Notes under the pieces: model-generated | Database searches by the model: none | Told to the model about the DNA's origin: nothing | Seen by the model: the letters and a program-made list of their open reading frames with translations, nothing else | Assembly (NCBI GenBank): GCA_016930175.1 | Contig: JAFGHJ010000004.1 | Location: forward strand, 62,001-126,000 | DNA: 64,000 nt | Direction: 5' to 3' | Source: Caldifarciminota bacterium | Lineage (GTDB): Bacteria; Hydrothermota; UBA3072 | Program-made: the position numbers and the translations under genes | Shown: positions 8,170 through 17,882 of the stretch, piece by piece | Layout: every line of letters starts with the position of its first letter | How positions within the stretch are numbered: the stretch's first letter is position 1

Positions 8170-9018
8170 ATGATTAAATACTTGTTTCTCAGATTACTGG
8201 AAAAACTAAACATTCTAGACAAAATTAACTTTTCTATCTGTATCAATTTAAATGAGAAAAAAATAAAGATTCCGATACTAAAAGGAATTGGCCTTTATAA
8301 TATTAAAGTAACTGAGAAATGGTTGATTAAATTATTCTCAGAGATATCAACTTTGAAAGGGGGTTCGTTTATAGATGTCGGTGCAAATTTAGGCCAAACA
8401 CTTATAAAGATAAAAAGTGTCAATCTAGGGATAAGGTATATCGGTCTTGAGCCAAATCCAATTTGCGTTTCTTATCTCATAGAATTGATAAAGAAAAATA
8501 AGTTCAAAAATTGTGAAATTCTACCAGTTGGCTTATCAAATAAAAACTCCTTGGTAAAATTAAACTGCTACCATGGTGATACTGATAGTTCGGCTTCTAT
8601 TTTAGAGGGTTTTCGAAAAGCAAAAATAAATCAATCTTTTTGGGTCTCAACCTTCAACTTTGAATCTATTTACGAATTATTGGACATCGAGAAAATTTCA
8701 ATTGTAAAAATTGACGTTGAGGGTGCAGAATTAGAAGTAATAAAGGGAATGGAAGAAATCTTTGTGCAGCATAGACCGTTCATTTTCTGCGAGATTCTTC
8801 CGGTATATGATAAAAAAAAAATTTTTAGGTTAAACAGACAGAAAGAAATTGAGCATATAATTAAAAAACTTAAGTACCGAATATTTAGAATTTTAAAGGA
8901 GGATAAACTAGTACTCTTAGAGCAAATTGGAATACATTCTAACTTAGATTTATGTAATTATCTTTTTATCCCATCTGATTTTTTGAGTGAAATTCCAAAA
9001 GACTTAAATATACTGTAA
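8170..9018 (+). CDS. FkbM-family methyltransferase
   Basis: The protein (about 282 residues) shows the SAM-binding motif SFIDVGANLGQT and the FkbM motif IVKIDVEGAELEVIKGM. FkbM enzymes methylate hydroxyl groups, often of sugars in surface glycans. I choose the ATG at 8170 because codons upstream lie inside the promoter (-10 box at 8150-8155). The leader would be only about 8 nt and has no ribosome site. It is divergent from the phosphodiesterase and lies upstream of the flippase, and the second FkbM gene at 10,937 is only distantly similar. Confidence 0.85.
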   Translation: MIKYLFLRLLEKLNILDKINFSICINLNEKKIKIPILKGIGLYNIKVTEKWLIKLFSEISTLKGGSFIDVGANLGQTLIKIKSVNLGIRYIGLEPNPICVSYLIELIKKNKFKNCEILPVGLSNKNSLVKLNCYHGDTDSSASILEGFRKAKINQSFWVSTFNFESIYELLDIEKISIVKIDVEGAELEVIKGMEEIFVQHRPFIFCEILPVYDKKKIFRLNRQKEIEHIIKKLKYRIFRILKEDKLVLLEQIGIHSNLDLCNYLFIPSDFLSEIPKDLNIL

Positions 9019-9179
9019 AAATATATATTAGTTTTTACTGAAATATTTCCTGATTCTTTAATTAACTTATTTATTTTTGCAATTTGGTCATTTTCCTATT
9101 TAACGATTAAACTATTGCGTAGGTTATCTGAGATTAAAAAAAGAAAACCTCCTCCCAATAGAGACGCCCAAACTCTCCC

Positions 9180-9207
9180 TTGACTTTAACCCTAATTCCT
9201 ATAAATT
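9180..9207 (+). promoter_or_regulatory. Promoter of the flippase gene
   Basis: TTGACT (9180-9185), 16 nt, TAAATT (9202-9207), followed by 'atattagacaagtatgat', shared with the rmlA leader. The rest of the 9019-9281 gap shows no gene. Confidence 0.6.
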
Positions 9208-9281
9208 AAAAATCAAACATATTAGACAAGTATGATATTTAATAATAAGAACAACATAAAATTTCTAAGCAAGAACACTAA

Positions 9282-10760
9282 ATGAAACAGTCATCGACAA
9301 TAGCTGAAGAACCTTTAAAGAATAAAGTAGTTAAAGGGGCATTCTGGGTCTTTACTTCTCAAATTGCCACACAACTTCTCGCTTTTGCTAAAAATATTAT
9401 AATTGCAAGAGTTCTTTCGCCTAATGATTTTGGTCTTTTTGGAGTAGCTTTAATAGCCCTTTCTCTTTTTGATGTTTCTTTTCGAACCGGATTCAATGCA
9501 GCATTAATTCAGAAGAAAGAAAACATAGAAGAGTATCTCGATACTGCTTTCGTTATAAATATAATAAGGGGTTTCATCTTGTTTGTACTACTCTTATTCT
9601 CAGCTCCAGTAATCAGTATTTTCTTCAAGAATGAAGCAGTCATTCCCGTCATCAGAGTAATTAGTTTTAACTTCCTGATAAATGGTTTTGTAAATCCTGG
9701 GACTGTATATTTCGTAAAAGAGTTAAATTTTAAAAAACAATTTTACTGGGACGCAAGTAAAATAATAACAGATGTTGTTGTTGTAATTTCTATTGTATTT
9801 TTATTGCGAAATGTATGGGTTTTAGTAGTCTCTTCAATATCTTCATATCTTGTAAGAATGGTTGTTTCATATTTTATAAACTCATTTAGACCTAAATTCC
9901 GATTTAAAAAAGAATATGCTTTAGATCTTTTTAAATTCGGGAAATGGGTATTATTTTCAAATGTTTTAGTCTATCTTATTACTCAAGGAGATAGTGCCTT
10001 TGTGGGGAGAACTTTAGAAATATCTATACTGGGATTATATAAAATGGCATATACTTTTTCAAACATTCCAACCACGCAAATAAGCAATGTTATTGCAAAG
10101 GTTTCATACCCGGCGTATTCTAAGATACAGGATAATATACAAAGATTACGCGACGCATATTTAAGAATTTTACAGATTACAACCCTCCTATCTATTCCTT
10201 TTACCGGGTTTATATTTATCCTTGCCCCAGATTTTACCAGATTATTTCTTGGAGCTAAATGGATGCCAATGGTTCCGGCAATGCAGATATTGGTTTTTGC
10301 GGGATTAATCAGATCAATAGCAGCAACCACTGGGGTTTTGTTTTATGCGGTTGGGAAACCGAAAATTGATACAGTGTGGCAAATAATTCGCTTATGTGTA
10401 TTAGCTATCTTGATTTATCCGTTTACTATTAAATGGGGAATATCAGGAACATCAATTGCAGTTTTTTTAAGCATCTTTATTTCGAATATAGGATTCAGTC
10501 TTATGGCAATAAAAATTGCAGAGTGTACAGTAAAAAAATTTCTAGCTACTATGATTCCACCTCTAGTGAGTGGCATAATATCGGTATTAATCGTTTTTGG
10601 GTTGAAGAATTTCATAGGAGAAGAAATACGAGATTTTATAGTAGTTGCTTTTGTTGGAGTTCTTATATACATTTTTATAACTTTTCTCGCAGGTAAATAC
10701 TTTAATTCTGGTTATCTTGGACTAATAAAAGAAAGTATAAAAACGGTGAAAAGAAACTAA
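9282..10760 (+). CDS. Wzx-type lipid-linked oligosaccharide flippase (MOP/PST family)
   Basis: The 492-residue protein has many hydrophobic segments (roughly 12-14) and the N-terminal pattern of polysaccharide translocases (VVKGAFWVFTSQIATQLLAFAKNIIIARVLSPNDFGLFGVA). It would move undecaprenyl-linked repeat units from the inner to the outer face of the cytoplasmic membrane. It sits in the glycan region with glycosyltransferases and a polymerase, as expected for Wzx/Wzy-dependent export. It begins a plus-strand series that runs to about 20,640. Confidence 0.9.
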   Translation: MKQSSTIAEEPLKNKVVKGAFWVFTSQIATQLLAFAKNIIIARVLSPNDFGLFGVALIALSLFDVSFRTGFNAALIQKKENIEEYLDTAFVINIIRGFILFVLLLFSAPVISIFFKNEAVIPVIRVISFNFLINGFVNPGTVYFVKELNFKKQFYWDASKIITDVVVVISIVFLLRNVWVLVVSSISSYLVRMVVSYFINSFRPKFRFKKEYALDLFKFGKWVLFSNVLVYLITQGDSAFVGRTLEISILGLYKMAYTFSNIPTTQISNVIAKVSYPAYSKIQDNIQRLRDAYLRILQITTLLSIPFTGFIFILAPDFTRLFLGAKWMPMVPAMQILVFAGLIRSIAATTGVLFYAVGKPKIDTVWQIIRLCVLAILIYPFTIKWGISGTSIAVFLSIFISNIGFSLMAIKIAECTVKKFLATMIPPLVSGIISVLIVFGLKNFIGEEIRDFIVVAFVGVLIYIFITFLAGKYFNSGYLGLIKESIKTVKRN

Positions 10761-10763
10761 AAG

Positions 10764-10853
10764 ATGGGATATTTAACAAGAAACTTTATGTATAGTCGAG
10801 TTATCGATTATTTGAAAGAAATCGAAATTTCCCAATTAAATGAAAAATTTTAA
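10764..10853 (+). CDS. Possible 29-residue fragment
   Basis: ATG at 10764 opens 29 codons starting MGYLTRNFMYSRVIDYLK, just after the flippase. There is no strong ribosome site. It may be the remnant of a degraded gene in this gap; I do not recognise it. Confidence 0.15.
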   Translation: MGYLTRNFMYSRVIDYLKEIEISQLNEKF

Positions 10854-10936
10854 TTATTGTTTAGTTACAATAAATTTGGCCATAAGCCTATGAGAAAAAT
10901 TTCAGTGAAGAATCTTTAATAACGAGGATAAGAATT

Positions 10937-11752
10937 TTGATAAAAAAATTTATTTCTTCTAAATTATCTTATATAATAAAACTTTTAAACTTGGGAAAAA
11001 CATTAAAAAAAGTGTACTTTGTTTCCAAAACCTTCTTTACCAAGAAAAAAAGATTGTTATTTATGAAAATAGAAGCTGACTTTCTTGTTAATGACTTTGA
11101 TGAACTAAAGACAATTGAAACATTCTTCGTCTCCAAATGTAAAAATGAAGGAATTATGTTAAAATCTTTACTCGAAACACTTAGGCCTGGAGATACTGCT
11201 TACGATATCGGAGCCAATATTGGTATTTATACAATATTTTTAGCAAAAAAGGTTGGGAATAGAGGAAAGATCATTGCCTTTGAACCTGATAGTAGAAATT
11301 TCGACTCTTTAATCAGAAATATAAAAACGAATAAATTAAATAATGTTTACCCTCAAAAATTTGCACTGGGAGATAATAATAAAAAAAGTAATCTTTATAT
11401 AGATAAAAGAGTTGGTATTGGCGCAATAAGTTTTCTGCAAAGAGAAGGTAGTATTGTAAGAGAAGAGGTGCAAATAATAGAAGGAGACTCATTTATTAGG
11501 AAAATGAAATTTGCTGTCCCTTATGCAATAAAAATTGATGTAGAGGGTTATGAATATTTAGTTATGAAAGGTCTTAAGAAAACCCTTTCAGATAATTCCT
11601 GTAAAGTGCTTTGTTGCGAAATCCATTCCACCATAGTACCTTCTTATATTACGAAAGAAGCTGTATTAAATCTAATCAGAAACTATGGTTTTGAAGAAAT
11701 AAATACTTTTAGTAGAGGTGGTGAAATCCATGCTGTTTGCTATAAGAGGTAG
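10937..11752 (+). CDS. FkbM-family methyltransferase
   Basis: The 271-residue protein carries TAYDIGANIGIYT (SAM motif I), IIAFEPDSRNFDSL, and the FkbM signature AIKIDVEGYEYLVMKGL. It starts at a TTG preceded by GAGGATAAG; no ATG lies near the expected N-terminus. As in other surface-glycan loci, it probably O-methylates a sugar. It lies between the flippase and a GT4 gene on the same strand. The substrate cannot be inferred from sequence alone. Confidence 0.85.
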   Translation: MIKKFISSKLSYIIKLLNLGKTLKKVYFVSKTFFTKKKRLLFMKIEADFLVNDFDELKTIETFFVSKCKNEGIMLKSLLETLRPGDTAYDIGANIGIYTIFLAKKVGNRGKIIAFEPDSRNFDSLIRNIKTNKLNNVYPQKFALGDNNKKSNLYIDKRVGIGAISFLQREGSIVREEVQIIEGDSFIRKMKFAVPYAIKIDVEGYEYLVMKGLKKTLSDNSCKVLCCEIHSTIVPSYITKEAVLNLIRNYGFEEINTFSRGGEIHAVCYKR

Positions 11753-11834
11753 TTTTATAAGGATTCCTTTGTTATAATATGGTAAAGATATACGTTCCGA
11801 TAAAGCTAGATTTAACGATAAGGAGTGATATTAA

Positions 11835-13031
11835 ATGGAAATATTAATGCTTTCATATTGGGATTTTCAGAAGCAGGGTATGCAGGTGACCCTAAAAACT
11901 CCCTTATACTTTGCAGAGCAAGGGCACAAAGTCAAATTCTTTGTTCATTCTGAGCGGACTACAAATCCATCCAAAATTGATAATTTACATCCAAATCTTG
12001 AGGTATTTCGGTTTAATTTACCCTTAAAACTCTTTGCCCGTTTTCCAAAAATTAATAGGATACGGCAGTTATTATTATTTGCTCTCTTTTCTATTTACAG
12101 AATTTTCAATCTGTATAGAAAAAATAATAAGCCAGATTTAATCTATGCGGCAGAATGTGATGCTATTTTGACTGGAAGCTTACTTAGGAAAATTTATAAA
12201 GTTCCTTTTGTTACACGTTATTATGGAATATCAAATATTCTAGTTAAAAATTTACATAAGCATCTATTTTATCATCTAAGCCTTAAACAGTCGGCGGATT
12301 TATCTATTGTAACCAATGATGGTACGAACGGGTTAGAAATACTAAAAAGTGTAAATCCAAATATAAAAGAATTTAAATTTTGGAGAAATGGAATTGAAGC
12401 CCCGAAAATAAATTCAAAATTATTAAATAAGTATAAAAAAATGTATAGTATAAAGAATGATGATTTCGTTTTACTGACGGTTGGAAGGCTTTATGGCTGG
12501 AAACGTCTAGATAGAGCAATTAAGACTGTAAAATATTTAAAGAATAGACAAAAAGTTAAGTTATTAATTGTGGGTGAAGGTTCTGAGAAAGAGAATTTAG
12601 AAAAATTAGCTGAAAATTTAAAAGTCGAAGATTCAGTAATATTTACAGGTCCAATAGACCATAACAAAATCTATAATATATACGAGTTTGCAGATGTACT
12701 TTTTAGTCTTCATGATATGGCTAACGCAGGGAATCAACTATACGAGGCTCTTAATAGCTCAACTTGTATACTGACAATAGATATTGGAGGTTCTACAGAG
12801 ATTTTAAGGAATGGTAAGAATGGGATAGTTGTGAACTTTACTAAGGATGAAGAAAAACTCATAAAAAATATTGCCAAAGAAATTAATGCTTTAATGCAAA
12901 ACAGGAAAAAGCTTAACAAATTGAAGAAAGAAGCCAAGAAAACAGCAAATCAAATATTATGGACTTGGGATGAAAGACTTAAGGCGGAATTAGAGAGCTT
13001 GGAAGATTTAGTTAAAGATTATAATAAATAA
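11835..13031 (+). CDS. GT4-family glycosyltransferase
   Basis: The 398-residue protein has the GT-B fold layout. The N-terminal acceptor domain contains a Gly-poor variant (YWDFQKQGMQVTLKTPLY). The C-terminal donor domain shows LLTVGRLYGWKRLDRAI, LLIVGEGSEKENLE and the EX7E-like region NQLYEALNSSTCILTIDIGG. It would add a sugar from a nucleotide donor to the growing repeat unit at the inner membrane. An AAGGAGTGATATTAA ribosome site precedes the ATG. A TATAAT at about 11,773 could serve as a -10 box. Confidence 0.87.
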   Translation: MEILMLSYWDFQKQGMQVTLKTPLYFAEQGHKVKFFVHSERTTNPSKIDNLHPNLEVFRFNLPLKLFARFPKINRIRQLLLFALFSIYRIFNLYRKNNKPDLIYAAECDAILTGSLLRKIYKVPFVTRYYGISNILVKNLHKHLFYHLSLKQSADLSIVTNDGTNGLEILKSVNPNIKEFKFWRNGIEAPKINSKLLNKYKKMYSIKNDDFVLLTVGRLYGWKRLDRAIKTVKYLKNRQKVKLLIVGEGSEKENLEKLAENLKVEDSVIFTGPIDHNKIYNIYEFADVLFSLHDMANAGNQLYEALNSSTCILTIDIGGSTEILRNGKNGIVVNFTKDEEKLIKNIAKEINALMQNRKKLNKLKKEAKKTANQILWTWDERLKAELESLEDLVKDYNK

Positions 13032-13074
13032 ATGCTTCGATTTATTACTCTACTAATGAAAGGTAAAAATACAG

Positions 13075-13974
13075 ATGAGAAATAAAATAGCATTCGTTAT
13101 TGCTACAAAAGACAGACCCAATGAACTTCAGCGTATGTTGAAAAGTCTTGAAGCCCAATCCTGCCAGCCAGACCAAATCGTCATCGTAGATGGAGGTAGT
13201 AAGCAAGTTAAACAAATAATTGACCAATTTACAAATCTAAAAACAAGGTATTTACGATGTATTCCTCCTTCAGGCTCAAGACAGCGTAATATCGGTATTG
13301 AATCAGTTGATCCAGAGATAACTCTTATAGGATTTCTTGATGATGATATTGAATTAGAAGCTAATGCTCTTGAAGTGATGATGAAATTTTGGGAAAAAGC
13401 TCCAGAAAAAATTGGAGGAGCTGCTTTTAATATGGTTAACCACCCGCCACTTTATGCTTGCCGGCTCAAGCATTTATCATTAGTAGAAAAACTTGGATTA
13501 TACAGCAAAGGAAGAGGGCTTGTTCCTTCTTCGGGTTTTCATACGATGATTGGATATGTGCATAGTAATCTCTTTGTACAGTGGTTATCTTCCTGCGCTG
13601 TTGTTTATCGTCGAAATATTTTCAAGGAGTTTCATTTTGATGAATGGTTTGAAGGATATGGCTACCATGAAGATATGGACTTTAGTTATAGAGTAGGTAA
13701 AAAATTCCGACTTTTAGTCTTATCAAACGCTAAATACTATCACTATCCCTCACGTTATGGGAGAGAAGACAAATATCTATTTGGTAAAAAAGAAGTAATA
13801 AATCTATTATACTTTGTAAGAAAACATCGGGAGCTATCTGTATCTGCTTGTCTTTTGGGCTTAACTATAAGATTTCTTCTTAATATTTGGTTTGGAATAT
13901 ATAAAAGGGAAACAGGCTTTTTTAAAAGGGCATTAGGAAATGTTGCAGGGCTAAAACATGTATTATTTGTGTAG
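13075..13974 (+). CDS. GT2-family glycosyltransferase
   Basis: The 299-residue protein begins with the GT-A nucleotide-sugar fold: IAFVIATKDRPNELQRMLKS and IVIVDGGS. IGFLDDDIELE is the DXD-type metal site (near residue 87), and GYGYHEDMDFSYRVG holds the ED acceptor-site motif. It is complete and likely transfers one sugar of the repeat unit. It follows the GT4 gene by 43 nt on the same strand. Confidence 0.9.
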   Translation: MRNKIAFVIATKDRPNELQRMLKSLEAQSCQPDQIVIVDGGSKQVKQIIDQFTNLKTRYLRCIPPSGSRQRNIGIESVDPEITLIGFLDDDIELEANALEVMMKFWEKAPEKIGGAAFNMVNHPPLYACRLKHLSLVEKLGLYSKGRGLVPSSGFHTMIGYVHSNLFVQWLSSCAVVYRRNIFKEFHFDEWFEGYGYHEDMDFSYRVGKKFRLLVLSNAKYYHYPSRYGREDKYLFGKKEVINLLYFVRKHRELSVSACLLGLTIRFLLNIWFGIYKRETGFFKRALGNVAGLKHVLFV

Positions 13975-14046
13975 GAGTTTTGATTAAAAAGAATTAGTAT
14001 TATATAACCGCTTCTGGACTGTAAAGAAGATTTCAACAAAAAAACC

Positions 14047-14075
14047 TTGACATAAAGAATTTAAGTGATTAATAA
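14047..14075 (+). promoter_or_regulatory. Promoter of the second phosphodiesterase gene
   Basis: TTGACA (14047-14052), 17 nt, TAATAA (14070-14075). The ATG at 14084 is 8 nt after the -10 box. Confidence 0.65.
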
Positions 14076-14083
14076 TTTAGCAG

Positions 14084-15631
14084 ATGAATAAAGTATTTTT
14101 AATAGGTCTCGATGGAGCTCCTTACAAAGAAGTTAAAGAATGGATAGAAGCGGGTGAGCTTCCATTTCTCTCTAAGCTGTCAAAAGAAGGGGCTTTTGGT
14201 AAGTTAAAAAGCGTGATTCCCCCAGTCACCATGGTAGCCTGGCCCGTTATTTGTACCGGTAAAAATTCCGCAAAAATCGGTTCATTTCTGTATAAGAGTA
14301 AAGATAATAGCTTTAATTCCGAGTTTTTTTCCGGGGGACAATTTATTAACTCCACCGATATAAAAACCTGGTCATTATGGGAATGGATTTCTCATTTTGG
14401 TGGAAATGTTGGTGTTCTTAATATTCCTTTGACTTATCCTCCTAAAAAAGTCAACGGTTTTTTAGTGTCCGGGTTTCCAATTCCCGAAAAGGCTGAAGAT
14501 TACATTTATCCTCCTGATTTAAAGAAAGATTTAAGCGGATATCGCGTTCATTTAGATAGGGCTCTTAAAAGCAACAAAGATAGATTTCATAAAGTGATGA
14601 TAGAACTCTTAAAAGAAAGAAAGGATTTTGCTTTAAAACTTATTAAGAGAAATAATCCGGATTTTTTTATGATGAATTTTAAAGAAATGGATGAATTCAT
14701 GCATGTTTTCTGGGATAGAAAAGACTATGTGCTTGATTACTTTAAACAGGTAGACAGTTATATTCAACAAATTTATAAAGAAGTGAAACCCGATAATATT
14801 TTAATAATTTCAGACCATGGATTTACAGACGCAGCCACTAAGTTTTTTTATATTAATCAATATCTTGAAGACAACGGTTATTTAAAACGTTCCGGGAATA
14901 TTAAAAGCAATCTGATGAATATTCTTTATAAAATGGGTTTAAAAGTTGTTGCCAAAATTCCACAAATAAGAAAATTTGTCCCCAAAAAAGCAAAGTCAAA
15001 AGTTATATATAGAAGTATGGGAGAAAAAGTTGACTGGGATAAAACAAAAGCATATGCGAATGAATTCATAGGTATTTTTCTTAATCCGCAATATTATCCT
15101 AATGAAGAAGATAAAAAAAAGGGGGCGAAAGAAATTAAAGATATTTTAAATAAAGCATCTGACCCGGATAATGGAGAAAAAATATTTCTTGTAGTCAAAA
15201 CAAAATGGGAATTATATCAAGGACCTTACTTTGATGATGTCCCAGATGTTATATACACGACTAATAAAGACTATGCGCTGGATATAAATATCCCCGGGTA
15301 TTTAATAGACAAGAATTACAGAAAAATAGTACAGATTGAAGGTCAACATTTTGCTGCTTTGGATGGGATAATTTTTGTTCAAGGGAAAAATATCAAGCCG
15401 AACGTTTTACTCGATAAGTCTGTTGAAGATATTTTTCCGACAGTATGTGCACTTGCTGATTTGCCGATTCCGGAAGACGTTGATGGAAAAGTTATTAAAG
15501 AAGCGCTCAAAAATGAGAATTATAAAGAAAGCTTTGAAAGTCTTCCATATTCAGAATTAGAAAGCTCCTATTTAAGCGAAGAGGAGCGTAAGTCTGTAGA
15601 AAATCAACTGAAAGATTTAGGATATCTGTAG
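14084..15631 (+). CDS. Alkaline-phosphatase-superfamily phosphodiesterase
   Basis: The 515-residue protein has superfamily motifs FLIGLDGAPY (Asp10), the nucleophile in PPVTMVAWPV (Thr49), FKEMDEFMHVFW, IISDHGF and a late IEGQHFAALDG. It resembles the enzyme at 6666 (shared NIPLTYPPKKVNGFLVSGF versus NVPVTYPPEEVNGILISGF) but has about 90 extra residues. There is no signal peptide. Its role in the glycan locus is not established; phosphoglycan or phospho-donor processing is plausible. The start codon follows the -10 box by 8 nt, so the mRNA should be nearly leaderless. Confidence 0.85.
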   Translation: MNKVFLIGLDGAPYKEVKEWIEAGELPFLSKLSKEGAFGKLKSVIPPVTMVAWPVICTGKNSAKIGSFLYKSKDNSFNSEFFSGGQFINSTDIKTWSLWEWISHFGGNVGVLNIPLTYPPKKVNGFLVSGFPIPEKAEDYIYPPDLKKDLSGYRVHLDRALKSNKDRFHKVMIELLKERKDFALKLIKRNNPDFFMMNFKEMDEFMHVFWDRKDYVLDYFKQVDSYIQQIYKEVKPDNILIISDHGFTDAATKFFYINQYLEDNGYLKRSGNIKSNLMNILYKMGLKVVAKIPQIRKFVPKKAKSKVIYRSMGEKVDWDKTKAYANEFIGIFLNPQYYPNEEDKKKGAKEIKDILNKASDPDNGEKIFLVVKTKWELYQGPYFDDVPDVIYTTNKDYALDINIPGYLIDKNYRKIVQIEGQHFAALDGIIFVQGKNIKPNVLLDKSVEDIFPTVCALADLPIPEDVDGKVIKEALKNENYKESFESLPYSELESSYLSEEERKSVENQLKDLGYL

Positions 15632-15660
15632 AGTTTAAAACGCTAATGGGAAGAGGCGGC

Positions 15661-15689
15661 TTGACTTTTAGAATATTAATTTATAAAAT
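15661..15689 (+). promoter_or_regulatory. Promoter of the GT26 gene
   Basis: TTGACT (15661-15666), exactly 17 nt, TAAAAT (15684-15689), 55 nt before the GT26 start. Confidence 0.75.
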
Positions 15690-15744
15690 AGGAATGATGT
15701 TAACAAAAAGAGACCCCAGTTACTAAAAAAAGGAGAAAGATATA

Positions 15745-16533
15745 ATGGTGAATGAAAAATCCTATAATGAAATTCCCTTTATTAGCATTCTGGGTGTTCG
15801 TGTGAACATGGTTGAAATACCTCAGGTGATTGATTTGATGGAACATTGGATAGAAGAAGAGCCGGGTAAATGCCATTGGATTGTTAATACTGGTATGCAT
15901 GGATTATTGGAAGCCCATAAGAATTCAGAATTTAAACAAATTCTAAACTCGGCTGATTTTTTTGCTTCTGATGGTTTTTCAGTCCTCTGGATTGCTCGTC
16001 GTAATGGCTTTTCTTTAGAGAAAAGAGTGACTCCATTAGATTTAATACATGAATTTTGTAAAGTAGCTTCTAATAAAGGCTATAAATCATTTTTCTACGG
16101 CGATACAGAAGAAGTACAGCAATCTCTCAAAGCTAACCTAAAACGGCAATTTACAAACTTGAGGATAGTCGGAACTTACTCTCCTCCATTCCGTCCACTA
16201 ACACCAGAAGAGGACGAAAAAATAGTCCAAATGATAAATAAAGCTCGCTCAGATGTACTATGGGTAGCTCTGGGTTTGCCGAAGCAGGAGCGATGGATAT
16301 TTGAACACCGAGATAGACTGGATGTGCCGGTTGTTGTTGGAGTCGGGGCAGTCTTTAAGTTCTTAAGCAATGAAGTAAAGCCGGCTCCTGCATGGCTTGG
16401 AGATCATGGTCTCGAATGGATATGGCGACTCATACAAGAACCTCGAAGATTATGGCGTAGGGTTTTTATCTATATCCCTCATTTTATTGTTTTGGTAATT
16501 TTAGAAATGAGCGGCTTAAAGAAGTTCGATTGA
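15745..16533 (+). CDS. WecG/TagA/CpsF family (GT26) glycosyltransferase
   Basis: The 262-residue protein is full length for the family. It shows ILGVRVNMVEIPQVID, WIVNTGMHGLLEA, FASDGFSVLWIARR, RVTPLDLI, FFYGD, LWVALGLPKQERWI and VVGVGAVFKFLSNEVKPAPAW. Members add N-acetylmannosamine-type or glucose residues to lipid-linked intermediates at the inner membrane. A strong AAAGGAGAAAGAT ribosome site precedes the ATG and it has its own promoter. The exact sugar is not known. Confidence 0.92.
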   Translation: MVNEKSYNEIPFISILGVRVNMVEIPQVIDLMEHWIEEEPGKCHWIVNTGMHGLLEAHKNSEFKQILNSADFFASDGFSVLWIARRNGFSLEKRVTPLDLIHEFCKVASNKGYKSFFYGDTEEVQQSLKANLKRQFTNLRIVGTYSPPFRPLTPEEDEKIVQMINKARSDVLWVALGLPKQERWIFEHRDRLDVPVVVGVGAVFKFLSNEVKPAPAWLGDHGLEWIWRLIQEPRRLWRRVFIYIPHFIVLVILEMSGLKKFD

Positions 16534-16607
16534 GGATAAGGAGGAATTTTTATATCTATCTGTACAACCTTCTTTAATGTTTTGGTATTAAAATTTAATG
16601 GAGATTC

Positions 16608-17882
16608 ATGAAGATTCTTATTTCTGCTTATGCCTGTAATCCCTTAGCTACACCGGAATCGCATCCGGGTGAAGCCTGGGATGGATGGAATCAAGTAAAG
16701 CAAATGGTTAGATTTCATAATCTAACTGTTATAACATGGCAATATAATAAAGAAGTTTTAGAAGATATAGTAAAAAAAGAAAAAATAAAAAACATGAAAT
16801 TCTACTATTTGGAATTACCAAAAATTTTTCAATTATTCAAAAAAAACTATTTTGGGATGCGTATTTACTTTTGGCTCTGGCAGATTAGTGCTTTTTCTCT
16901 TGCAGTTCGGTTACATAGAAGGTTTAAATTTGATGTCTTTCATCATGTAACTTTTCATAACGATTGGATGCCGAGTTACATCGGAGCATATCTGGGGCTT
17001 CCTTTTATGTGGGGCCCTTTGGGAGGCGGGCAGAAAGTTCCGGGAAGTTTTGGAAAAGAACTTGGCTTAAAGAACAGACTTAACGAAATAGCAAGGGTTC
17101 TTCTCCAGGAATTCTGGAGACATACGCCGACGAGAATAATAGGAATGAAAAAAGCAAAAGCAGTTCTTGTTTGCAACGAAGAAACAAGGAAAAAGGTAGA
17201 AAAGTTCAGTAATAAAGTATATGACTTTCCCGTAAACGGAATTTCTCCTGAGGATTTAAATCCTGACCGTAGACCGATGACCGATGACCGAAAACGATCG
17301 ACTGAGGACTCACGACTGAAGACTGAGGACTCATTTAGAGTCCTCTATGCCGGTCGTTTTGATCCGATAAAAGCGGTTCCTCTTGCCGTGCGAGCTTTCG
17401 CAAAATTCAATGCGGATCATCCGGATTCTATATTAGAGATAATAGGGGAAGGACCGGAAAAAGGGAGAATCGACAGGGAAATAGAAAAATCGGGTATTAA
17501 AAAAAGCGTAAATTTGATTTCGTGGCTTCCAAGAGAAGAACTGATTAAAAAAATGAGAAAAGCGGACGTATTTATTTTTCCCTCCCTACGTGACGGTGGC
17601 GGAGCAGTTGTTGTTGAAGCAATGGCATCAGGTGTTCCGGTTATATGTCTTGACCTTGCGGGTCCGGGATTTCACATTCAGGATAAATGGGGCATGAAAA
17701 TCGAGGCAAAAAATCCCGAATATGTAGTAGAAGAAATGGGGAAAGCCCTTGAGAAATTATATCTTGATGATGACTTGCGTAGACAAATGGGCATAAACGC
17801 CCAAAAGAGAGCGGAAGAATATTATCTGTGGGACCATCTTGGGGAACGGTTGCAGAAAATTTATGAAGAAGCACTTGGTTAG
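16608..17882 (+). CDS. GT4-family glycosyltransferase with repeat-encoded insert
   Basis: The 424-residue protein shows MKILISAYACNP, ESHPGEAWDGWNQ, MWGPLGGGQ and the donor domain VLYAGRFDPIKAVPLAVRAF, EIIGEGPEKGRI, and FPSLRDGGGAVVVEAMASGVP (EX7E region). Between the two domains, residues about 219-243 (DRRPMTDDRKRSTEDSR and on) do not fit the family. They are encoded by a degenerate repeat of the 'gaccgatgaccg / gactgaggactc' type seen in intergenic DNA. The insert is in frame and in the interdomain linker, so the enzyme may remain active. Confidence 0.88.
   Translation: MKILISAYACNPLATPESHPGEAWDGWNQVKQMVRFHNLTVITWQYNKEVLEDIVKKEKIKNMKFYYLELPKIFQLFKKNYFGMRIYFWLWQISAFSLAVRLHRRFKFDVFHHVTFHNDWMPSYIGAYLGLPFMWGPLGGGQKVPGSFGKELGLKNRLNEIARVLLQEFWRHTPTRIIGMKKAKAVLVCNEETRKKVEKFSNKVYDFPVNGISPEDLNPDRRPMTDDRKRSTEDSRLKTEDSFRVLYAGRFDPIKAVPLAVRAFAKFNADHPDSILEIIGEGPEKGRIDREIEKSGIKKSVNLISWLPREELIKKMRKADVFIFPSLRDGGGAVVVEAMASGVPVICLDLAGPGFHIQDKWGMKIEAKNPEYVVEEMGKALEKLYLDDDLRRQMGINAQKRAEEYYLWDHLGERLQKIYEEALG
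17262..17332. repeat. Dispersed repeat family E inside a glycosyltransferase gene
   Basis: 'gaccgatgaccgatgaccg' followed by 'gactgaggactcacgactga' and 'agactgaggactc': units of about 8 nt. Related strings stand between genes at 4125, 20,641 and 35,715. Confidence 0.8.

Noticed and set aside
10764..10853. Short frame after the flippase as a functional gene
   Set aside because: There is no ribosome site or family match; it is listed only as a low-confidence fragment.
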